Origin: an uncultured Muribaculaceae bacterium
GTDB lineage: Bacteria > Bacteroidota > Bacteroidia > Bacteroidales > Muribaculaceae
Reading direction: 5' to 3'
NCBI GenBank assembly: GCA_910578075.1
Contig: CAJTPK010000011.1
Span: 31,039 to 95,038 of the forward strand
Length of the DNA stretch: 64,000 nucleotides
Positions 55,149 through 61,604 of the stretch are shown one piece after another. The notes under the pieces were generated by a model that ran no database searches, was not told the DNA's origin, and worked only from the letters and a program-made list of their open reading frames with translations. A program made the translations under genes and the position numbers. Each line of letters starts with the position of its first letter. Positions within the stretch are counted from its first letter, which is position 1.

Positions 55149-55589
55149 TCAAGGTCTCAGCTTCACATTTGGATTCACTTTCTTAAGAAGCTCACCATAC
55201 CGTTTCATCTCATCGTTTGACATATAGCGGGCCTTTTTGCTCTGACGCTCCCAGAATCCCTTTGAATTTTGTTTAAACTCCTGAACATGTACAACTCCCT
55301 TTTCAAACTTGTCTCCGTTTGAATTCTGGTGAGGGTGGTCCCAATCAAAATCGCATACAGGCTTACGATTATTATATATCCGCGCCTGGATGACATTTCC
55401 ATTCTTATCTACCTTTAGATAGACTTCACTTGTTTTTGAGTAAGTGGGGAGACCATCGAATGGTGTACCATTCACCTTTGCCACAACTTTAGCCACAACA
55501 CCGTTAGATGTGCTGATTGAATCTCCAATCTGATAGTAGAGGCATCGCAAAAATCCGCCTTCTACATTATAATCTCGTTGTAACCCCAT
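55149..55589 (-). CDS. Small unknown island protein (146 residues, island gene 3)
   Basis: I place the start at ATG 55589, one base after the stop of the previous gene; earlier ATGs overlap that gene. I do not recognise a family. The protein has a predicted beta-rich N-terminal half (YQIGDSISTSNGVVAKVVAK), a segment KVDKNGNVIQARIYNN and a histidine- and aspartate-rich centre (DFDWDHPHQN, GVVHVQEF). The tail is basic. The pattern recalls C-terminal domains seen at the ends of phage or toxin proteins, but I cannot confirm this. It may be a nuclease or inhibitor in the island. No signal peptide. Confidence 0.55.
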   Translation of the reverse strand: MGLQRDYNVEGGFLRCLYYQIGDSISTSNGVVAKVVAKVNGTPFDGLPTYSKTSEVYLKVDKNGNVIQARIYNNRKPVCDFDWDHPHQNSNGDKFEKGVVHVQEFKQNSKGFWERQSKKARYMSNDEMKRYGELLKKVNPNVKLRP

Positions 55590-55590
55590 A

Positions 55591-55995
55591 TCACATGTAA
55601 TCATTATTACGGTCATATCTAATGCCTCTATAATCTCGATTTCGCAACCATTCCTGAAGTGTTATATGATAACCGAGAAAATCATACAAGTCATAAGACA
55701 TTGCATAGAACACACCCGCGAGTTCTACGGCTTCATGCTCCTTGCCCGCAACTGTAAGGTTATGACCAATCATAATATCATCAGTTCCAACCCGCATAAT
55801 ATAGATGGCATCACTGTTTTCATCATCCTTCATGAGTATATCATTGCTAAATGCCGTCTCATTAAGAATTTTGTAACGTAACTTCTCGAAAAATTCCCTT
55901 TCATTAGGCGTGACAGCATTTTGGATCGCCAACTCGAACTCCTCTTGAGTATCTGACAGATATTCCCATTCCTCTGGTGAAACTCTATTTTTCAT
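55591..55995 (-). CDS. Small unknown acidic island protein (134 residues, island gene 2)
   Basis: An acidic protein of 134 residues with no recognisable family. It begins MKNRVSPEEWEYLSDTQEEF. A likely beta-hairpin region DAIYIMRVGTDDIMIGHNL is followed by helices (VELAGVFYAMSYDLYDFLGY). The ATG lies inside the end of the DUF4417 gene (four-base overlap, ATGA), and its stop lies one base before the next start. Tight coupling on both sides indicates a working unit with genes 1 and 3. An acidic protein beside a histidine-rich one could be an inhibitor or immunity protein, but this is speculation. Confidence 0.6.
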   Translation of the reverse strand: MKNRVSPEEWEYLSDTQEEFELAIQNAVTPNEREFFEKLRYKILNETAFSNDILMKDDENSDAIYIMRVGTDDIMIGHNLTVAGKEHEAVELAGVFYAMSYDLYDFLGYHITLQEWLRNRDYRGIRYDRNNDYM

Positions 55996-56747
55996 AATTT
56001 TCGTAGTTTTGAAATGAAACTTGGCTTGACTATCACTGGGACACCCGGATCAAAGTCAAGTGGTAATCCGAATACAATTAGTCCACGCGGATGTTTTCTA
56101 TCAACAAGAGTCTCAACCCCGAATCTAAACAACCGTTGCTCTATCTTGTTTCCATTTCGCTGATGACCAATTGAAGTCCAGCTGTCTTCGGCAAGTCCAT
56201 CAAAAGCATAAGTCATAATAGAATCGGCATCGCCCCAAGACGCTGTCTGAATCGTATTTACCCCATTGTTCTGCCAAAAAAGTTGAGTTGTACGTGTCTT
56301 GCGAAGTTGCTCTATATTCTCACACTTTAACGCATCCATCCATAAAGTATGATCCGGAGCTATCGCAACCATGTATTGACTGACTTTTTTGAGAGCATTT
56401 ACAGGACGTGTCCACGTGCTGCTGAATCCGGCATCGTCAATATGACAATAGACCCCCTTATATTGAGAATTGTAACAGACTTTTGCACTATATGGAATAA
56501 ACACTTCAGGCACCGGACCGACATAAGCCCTCACACGGGGGAGTTCAAACTCACCTTCTGTAGCCGTGTCACTGCAAAGAAGATGTTTATTTAAAATCCT
56601 CATCTTTTTCCGTTCGGACTCTTTTAAACCACGATATCTCTCGTGGAATACAATCCCGTCTTCGACAGAGGATTGCAATGGTTCAACCTCCAATTCACCA
56701 AGTTCGTCTTCATCAAAAAGACGACCGCTCATAATAAAATTTTTCAT
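55992..56747 (-). CDS. DUF4417 family phage-type protein (island gene 1)
   Basis: The 251-residue protein contains the DUF4417 pattern: IPYSAKVCYN, HIDDAGFSSTWTRPVNALKK, VAIAPDHTLWMD, LFWQNNGVNTIQTASWGDAD and YAFDGLAEDSWTSIGH. The family is common on phages and mobile elements and has no settled function. Here it heads the minus-strand island operon and is preceded by a structured leader of about 230 bases and a consensus promoter at 56986-57016. It overlaps the next gene by four bases. Its presence supports origin from a phage or conjugative element. No membrane or secretion signal is visible. Confidence 0.8.
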   Translation of the reverse strand: MKNFIMSGRLFDEDELGELEVEPLQSSVEDGIVFHERYRGLKESERKKMRILNKHLLCSDTATEGEFELPRVRAYVGPVPEVFIPYSAKVCYNSQYKGVYCHIDDAGFSSTWTRPVNALKKVSQYMVAIAPDHTLWMDALKCENIEQLRKTRTTQLFWQNNGVNTIQTASWGDADSIMTYAFDGLAEDSWTSIGHQRNGNKIEQRLFRFGVETLVDRKHPRGLIVFGLPLDFDPGVPVIVKPSFISKLRKL

Positions 56748-56982
56748 TAAATAAATTTTAAAATTAATTTTTAATAAAAATTAACGCGACCGATTTGATT
56801 ATAAGACGGACAAAGACTATCTTTGTAAAATTAAAAGCGGACATTCTGTTGAAGCAATGTGGTAATTCGCAACAGGAAGTCGTCAAAACCTTGTAGAGTG
56901 GCACCGGTCGCACAGTGTCACTCTCGTCTTATATATTCATTTTATTTATTCATAATATAAAAGACTCCCTTAATGGAGTACT
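56748..56982 (-). ncRNA. Structured leader RNA of the island operon (possible pseudoknot)
   Basis: No protein gene fits in this gap (394 bases between 56748 and 57141). On the minus strand, a transcript from the promoter at 56986-57016 would contain a 9-bp long-range stem (56925-56933 with 56800-56808). Directly inside it is a 10-bp hairpin (56915-56924 with 56895-56904). The loop of this hairpin (56905-56911) is complementary to 56786-56792 (CGGTCGC/GCGACCG), which would give a pseudoknot. Further hairpins are ACAAAGA/TCTTTGT (56810-56826) and a short one at the 5' end (ACTCC/GGAGT). Confidence 0.55.
56794..56825 (+). promoter_or_regulatory. Plus-strand promoter inside the island leader
   Basis: TTTG (56794-56797) and TATCTTTG (56818-56825) lie exactly 20 bases apart on the plus strand. 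Transcription would run antisense to the island leader and toward the regulator gene at 57142. The regulator has its own promoter, so this site may produce a small antisense RNA. Confidence 0.6.
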
Positions 56983-56985
56983 CTG

Positions 56986-57016
56986 CAAAGTTAATATAAT
57001 TTTAAAATCAGACAAA
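56986..57016 (-). promoter_or_regulatory. Promoter of the DUF4417-methyltransferase-nuclease operon
   Basis: On the minus strand TTTG (57016-57013) and TAACTTTG (56993-56986) are 19 bases apart. It is the only consensus promoter facing the island operon and gives a leader of about 235 bases. Confidence 0.8.
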
Positions 57017-57071
57017 ATTTAATGTGAAATATTTTTCAGATTATGTAAACCCATAGGTTATCAGATTTTGA

Positions 57072-57103
57072 TTTGGTGATTTGCAAAATAATAACTACTT
57101 TTG
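57072..57103 (+). promoter_or_regulatory. Promoter of the XRE-ImmA regulator gene
   Basis: TTTG (57072-57075) and TACTTTTG (57096-57103) are 20 bases apart, with the ATG 39 bases downstream. Divergent to the island promoter, with the two starts about 125 bases apart. Confidence 0.8.
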
Positions 57104-57141
57104 TAAAGTAATAGACAGGAAGTAGCCAGCAATTCTATTTT

Positions 57142-58263
57142 ATGAACAAACCTAACATCCAACAACACAGACTCTTTCCTCATCCCGGCACTGTTTTAAA
57201 AGGCGAATTGGAAGAAAACGGACTTTCCCAAAGAGAGCTTGCAACTGCCCTCGGGAAGTCTGCTCCCATGATAAATGGCATTATTTCCGGCAGCAAAGAC
57301 ATCACTGTCGAAATAGCTATCCTTCTTGAAGCGGCATTACCCGGAAGCCTTAAAGCTTCCGAATGGCTCAGACTCCAAAACAAACACGACCTTGAATTAA
57401 AGCGAAAAGAAATTAAATCCAGAACTACAGCAATTGACATCTGGAATATATTACGTTCCCATGCAAATCTTAATGCATTAAAAAAACGACTGGTGTTTTC
57501 CTCGGACCTTGAGCAAAACATAGCCACTGTAATGGAAACACTCGGAATATCAGACATAAATCAGTTAGAAAGTCAGTTCCATTCATCCGGATGTTTTAAA
57601 AAGTCTGAGAAAGTACAGACCGACCAAGCCAATCTTTTCACTTGGGTCGTCATAGTAAAGCATGCCAGTAATAAGATAACATTAAATACAGAGTTTTTAC
57701 CTAACCGAATTCCTGAACTTATTGACAAGCTCAATGATGTATTCTATTCGAATGTTTCAGTTATAGAAAAGACAGAACAATTGCTTAATACATATGGTAT
57801 AAAATATATATATAATGAAAAAAGACTCGATAAAGTGCCTGTCGACGGATTCTCTTTCTGGAAAGGTGACAATCCTACGATTGTCACTACGCAAAGGATG
57901 AACAGGATTGACAATTTCGCATTTACAATAATGCATGAACTTGGTCATATCGTTCTGCATCTTGAACATGACAGCAAACACAATTTCATTGATGTGGACA
58001 AAAGCATAATGGTTAATGACGAAAAAGAGCATCAAGCTAACGAGTTTGCGACAAAAGCCTTATGGAATGGAATCTCTCCCGAAGAGGCTTTTTCTGAAAT
58101 TGAAAATCCGTATGGCGCTGCCTATGATCTGAGATACATCGCACGAAACAATCGTATGAATGTTGGCATAGTCACTGGTCAGTACCATCACTTCTGTCAA
58201 GAAAGAAATATTGTTAAAAACTCATATGCCATATGTCGCGACCTCATCGCAAAAATTGGATGA
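57142..58263 (+). CDS. XRE/HigA-type regulator fused to ImmA/IrrE zinc peptidase
   Basis: The 373-residue protein starts with a helix-turn-helix of the HigA/XRE type (ENGLSQRELATALGKSAPMI, residues about 25-44, then NGIISG). A middle linker of about 150 residues follows. The C-terminal part is an ImmA/IrrE metallopeptidase with the zinc motif HELGH (265-269) and the downstream EHQANEFA motif carrying the third ligand. Such fusions regulate mobile elements, toxin-antitoxin systems and phage defence, usually by cleaving a partner repressor or by binding DNA. It is transcribed divergently from the methyltransferase-nuclease operon and is its likely controller. Confidence 0.9.
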   Translation: MNKPNIQQHRLFPHPGTVLKGELEENGLSQRELATALGKSAPMINGIISGSKDITVEIAILLEAALPGSLKASEWLRLQNKHDLELKRKEIKSRTTAIDIWNILRSHANLNALKKRLVFSSDLEQNIATVMETLGISDINQLESQFHSSGCFKKSEKVQTDQANLFTWVVIVKHASNKITLNTEFLPNRIPELIDKLNDVFYSNVSVIEKTEQLLNTYGIKYIYNEKRLDKVPVDGFSFWKGDNPTIVTTQRMNRIDNFAFTIMHELGHIVLHLEHDSKHNFIDVDKSIMVNDEKEHQANEFATKALWNGISPEEAFSEIENPYGAAYDLRYIARNNRMNVGIVTGQYHHFCQERNIVKNSYAICRDLIAKIG

Positions 58264-58295
58264 TAAGCCGAAGTCCCAATGAAGGGTTCATATCT

Positions 58296-59306
58296 ATGAA
58301 AAAAAATATATATACAATTACCTGCTCTTTAATATTTATATCAGCTATCGTTCTCATGAACGGTTGCGGGAAAGAGAGACAAAAAGACTTATCTGAATGG
58401 CAACAAAAGGATGGTCTGGTGTGGAACACTTCTTTTCACATCACTTACAGGGGCTCGGAATCTTTAGGAGATTCCGCGCTGTCGGTGCTTGCACGCGTAG
58501 GGCGATCGTTATCCGTTTTTGATTCCACCTCCCTTGTCAGTAAAGTCAACAGGCAGGATTCAACTCTCGTGGATACAGATTTCATACGAGTCTATGTAAT
58601 GTCGCGTAAAATCAACCGTGCCTCCGATGGTGCTTTCGACCCCACTCTTTCTCCACTTATAACAGCGTGGGGATTCGGCAAGGGACATAAGGCTAATGCT
58701 GACACCACACGTATCGACTCCATAATGAATTATGTCGGAATTAACAAGACGCATCTTCATCGCGATTCCATCATTAAGAATGATCCAAGAATAGAATTCA
58801 ATTTCTCAGCGATTGCAAAAGGTTATGGCTGCGATGCTGTAGCTGAGATGTTTGAAAAAAATGGAGTAACCGATTTTCTTATTGAGATAGGAGGAGAGAT
58901 AATGACCGGTGGAAAAAACAAGAATGGTAAAAAGTGGCGGATATCAATAGACCGTCCCGTCTTATCTTCCGACCGTGTCATACACGAATCGCAGGAAATT
59001 ATAGACATCTCGGGCATGGGTGTCGCCACATCGGGCAATTACAGGAATTTCCACAACACCAACGGCGGGACATACGGACATACGATATCCGCCGCGACAG
59101 GCCGCCCGGTCAGTACAGATGTGATATCCGCCACTGTTATCGCTCCTACCGCGATGGAGGCTGACGGACTCGCCACTGCATTCATGGCAATGGGAAGCGT
59201 CAAGGCGCGTAAACTTAATGAATCCTTGCGTAGACCGGTTATGTTAGTGCTCTCAGATTCAACAACATGGACATCTACACAATTTAACAAACTTATAGTT
59301 AAATGA
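58296..59306 (+). CDS. apbE: FAD:protein FMN transferase (ApbE family lipoprotein)
   Basis: I choose ATG 58296, which opens a lipoprotein signal (LIFISAIVLMNGCGK); longer frames run into the regulator gene. The 336-residue enzyme has the ApbE blocks VSKVNRQDS, DPTLSPLITAWGFGKG, FSAIAKGYGCDAVAEMF and IGGEIMTGGKN. The later block YGHTISAATGRPVSTD and a metal-binding TAMEADGLATAFM segment follow. ApbE attaches FMN to threonines of periplasmic proteins such as Na+-translocating NADH dehydrogenase and RnfG. The next gene overlaps by four bases. Confidence 0.93.
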   Translation: MKKNIYTITCSLIFISAIVLMNGCGKERQKDLSEWQQKDGLVWNTSFHITYRGSESLGDSALSVLARVGRSLSVFDSTSLVSKVNRQDSTLVDTDFIRVYVMSRKINRASDGAFDPTLSPLITAWGFGKGHKANADTTRIDSIMNYVGINKTHLHRDSIIKNDPRIEFNFSAIAKGYGCDAVAEMFEKNGVTDFLIEIGGEIMTGGKNKNGKKWRISIDRPVLSSDRVIHESQEIIDISGMGVATSGNYRNFHNTNGGTYGHTISAATGRPVSTDVISATVIAPTAMEADGLATAFMAMGSVKARKLNESLRRPVMLVLSDSTTWTSTQFNKLIVK

Positions 59307-60406
59307 CAACAATTCTTGCAACAATATGTGTGCTCATGGCAATCGCCATGGCGGTAATGCTAATATTTTTTCGTTCACAAATTAAAAAGATGAACGAAAT
59401 AACAGAGCGCAATTTCAAACTCATGGCATCGGAATCCATTGACCGGAATGCTCGTACACTTCAGCAAAACAACGCTGACCAGTTGTCTTCAATACTATCC
59501 CCTCTCAGAATGAGAATCGAGGATTTCAACAGAGAGATGGAGAAGAGTTATACAGATGCAGCAGCATCAAGACGCTCACTGTCTGACCAGATTGAACGTC
59601 TCACCAAACTCAATCTGTCAATCGGTGAAGAGGCAAGAAACCTGTCTTCCGCTCTCCGTGGCAATAACCGGGTGCAGGGACAATGGGGAGAGACTGTGCT
59701 TGAATCTCTTCTCGAGCGCGCAGGACTAAAGAAAGGGATACATTTCGACACACAGGTAACGCGCAATGCAGCAGGATTGGCTCTGCGTGATGACGAGGGA
59801 AGGGCAATGCGACCGGACATGGTGATTTATTTACCTGAAAGCAGAAACATTATAATTGACTCTAAAACTTCTCTTTCCGGTTATCTTGACTTTTGCGAAG
59901 CCATGTCGGAAGAGGATGCAAAAGAGGCAATGAAGAGGCATCTCACTTCAGTAAAAAAGCACATCGATGAACTTGCCGCCCGCAATTACACTAAATCCGT
60001 GGAAAATGCAGCCGAACAGGTGTTGATGTTCATTCCTAACGATGGAGCATTGCTTGCAGCGGTTGATTCCGACCGTGGAATTGTGGGATACGCACTTGAT
60101 AAAAAGATCTCTCTTGTCTCACCGTCTCAGATTATGGGGGTGCTGATGCTCGTATCGCAAATATGGAGAAAAGAGGCGCAAGACCGCAATGCTGCCGAAA
60201 TAGCACGTCTCGGAGGTCTCTTATACGATTCGGCCAAAGACTTCCTTACTGATCTTCAAGGCATTGAAAAAAGCCTGAACGCAGCTCACAAAAGTTACGA
60301 CAACGCGATGTCCAGACTCACATCAGGCTCGCGAAGCTTCATATCCCGCGCCGAACGTCTCCGCGAACTTGGAGCCAAGACTTCGAAAAAAATCTCCGAA
60401 ATCTAA
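59303..60406 (+). CDS. rmuC: DNA recombination protein RmuC
   Basis: The 367-residue protein has an N-terminal transmembrane helix (ILATICVLMAIAMAVMLIFF), a coiled-coil region (about residues 25-115) and the RmuC domain with VQGQWGETVLESLLERAGL and PDMVIYLPESRNIIIDSKTS, the PD-(D/E)xK-like core. RmuC limits inversions between short inverted repeats in E. coli. The ATG overlaps the apbE stop by four bases (ATGA), so the two genes are coupled. The 3' end overlaps the convergent acyltransferase gene by four bases. Confidence 0.94.
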   Translation: MTTILATICVLMAIAMAVMLIFFRSQIKKMNEITERNFKLMASESIDRNARTLQQNNADQLSSILSPLRMRIEDFNREMEKSYTDAAASRRSLSDQIERLTKLNLSIGEEARNLSSALRGNNRVQGQWGETVLESLLERAGLKKGIHFDTQVTRNAAGLALRDDEGRAMRPDMVIYLPESRNIIIDSKTSLSGYLDFCEAMSEEDAKEAMKRHLTSVKKHIDELAARNYTKSVENAAEQVLMFIPNDGALLAAVDSDRGIVGYALDKKISLVSPSQIMGVLMLVSQIWRKEAQDRNAAEIARLGGLLYDSAKDFLTDLQGIEKSLNAAHKSYDNAMSRLTSGSRSFISRAERLRELGAKTSKKISEI

Positions 60407-61539
60407 TCAGCAGCAAGGATGTTGCGGCTACTTCCACGTGATACGGTTTCCGTTCCTATAACCCATTTGCCACCCGGCAGACATGAGATGATATAACATG
60501 TGACCCAACAGCATATAAACGTGCATACGGCTATTACCGGAATGGCGGTTACCGACGGCATACCCATTCCCGTTTTAATAATTGATGTCCACATTCCAAG
60601 CCAGAATATATGCATCAGATACATTCCATAGCTTAAATTTGACAATTGCAGTATTATACGCGGAGTCTTGGATTTACGTATACAGGTAAACATAAGGAAA
60701 CAACCGGCGGTAAGCATCAGGCAATTTATTGTGCAAAAAGACCAGCCGATCTCCAATGTTGGCGTAGAATGCAATATTCCGGGCACCGCCTGAACATAGA
60801 ATGACAAAATTGTCCATATCGCGCCAACCACTGTCAATCCAATTCCGAGTGCCATTCGTTTGCCTATACTCCAGTCAAGATGCACCCTTATATAATGCGC
60901 AAGCACCAGGTAGCCAAGGTAACCTGAAAAATACCACAACAGATGGAATTCATTCCAGAAACACTGACCCCATATCTCTCCGCACCATCTGTTTAGATAG
61001 GGCATGCAGGTGGATATTGCAAAGAGTATCAGGAAAAATCTCTCCTCTTTAGCCGACACCTTGGCAAGCCACGGGGATATGACCGGGATGAAAAGATATA
61101 GTCCTATAAGTGGATACATGAACCAAAGATGTCCTGCCAATGTGGGGAAATTCAGAAAAGTACGCGACAGATCACGCGCAGATGTCTCCACATCAATCTG
61201 ATTCCAAAGAAGCGGAACGGTGCTGTAAAGTATTATGAATATCAGGAAAGGTGGGATAATCCTCAATGCCCGCCTGCGGTAAAACTCAATTGCAGTCTGT
61301 CCCTCCCTCAATGGTACGAGAAGAAATGCCGACACTATCATAAACAGGGGCACAGCCATTCTTGAGAAACCATCATAGAGCGACACCCACAGGCGATCGG
61401 ACTCCGAAGCAAGGAAAGACTGCGGTCCAGCCATATCTGTTGATCCGGGAGCACCATAAAAATTCTCGCTTGCATGCACAAGCATCACAAGAAAGCATGC
61501 AAAGACTCTTATGTAATCGATAAAGACAATTCGTTTCAT
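60403..61539 (-). CDS. Acyltransferase 3 family membrane protein
   Basis: I place the start at ATG 61539 (MKRIVFIDYIRVFACFLVML); a longer frame to 61575 would cross the promoter-like site at 61545-61575. The 378-residue protein has about ten membrane helices and the family start FIDYIRVFACFLVMLVHASE with the catalytic His. Acyltransferase 3 proteins add acyl groups to sugars of lipopolysaccharide, capsule or other envelope glycans. Charged loops RRRALRIIPPF are typical of the family. The target glycan is not visible from the neighbours. Confidence 0.9.
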   Translation of the reverse strand: MKRIVFIDYIRVFACFLVMLVHASENFYGAPGSTDMAGPQSFLASESDRLWVSLYDGFSRMAVPLFMIVSAFLLVPLREGQTAIEFYRRRALRIIPPFLIFIILYSTVPLLWNQIDVETSARDLSRTFLNFPTLAGHLWFMYPLIGLYLFIPVISPWLAKVSAKEERFFLILFAISTCMPYLNRWCGEIWGQCFWNEFHLLWYFSGYLGYLVLAHYIRVHLDWSIGKRMALGIGLTVVGAIWTILSFYVQAVPGILHSTPTLEIGWSFCTINCLMLTAGCFLMFTCIRKSKTPRIILQLSNLSYGMYLMHIFWLGMWTSIIKTGMGMPSVTAIPVIAVCTFICCWVTCYIISCLPGGKWVIGTETVSRGSSRNILAAD

Positions 61540-61544
61540 GATTG

Positions 61545-61575
61545 CAAAATTACATAAAATTCCCTTCGGCAACAA
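61545..61575 (-). promoter_or_regulatory. Promoter-like site of the acyltransferase gene
   Basis: On the minus strand TTG (61575-61573) and TAATTTTG (61552-61545) lie 20 bases apart. The transcription start would fall close to the ATG at 61539, giving an almost leaderless message. Confidence 0.5.
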
Positions 61576-61604
61576 TTTTTACTGACAAAATCCCTAACAA
61601 GGAA

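Noticed and set aside
56786..56933. Retron-like RNA (inverted repeats flanking a structured region).
   Set aside because: No reverse transcriptase gene is present nearby, so only a structured leader is claimed.
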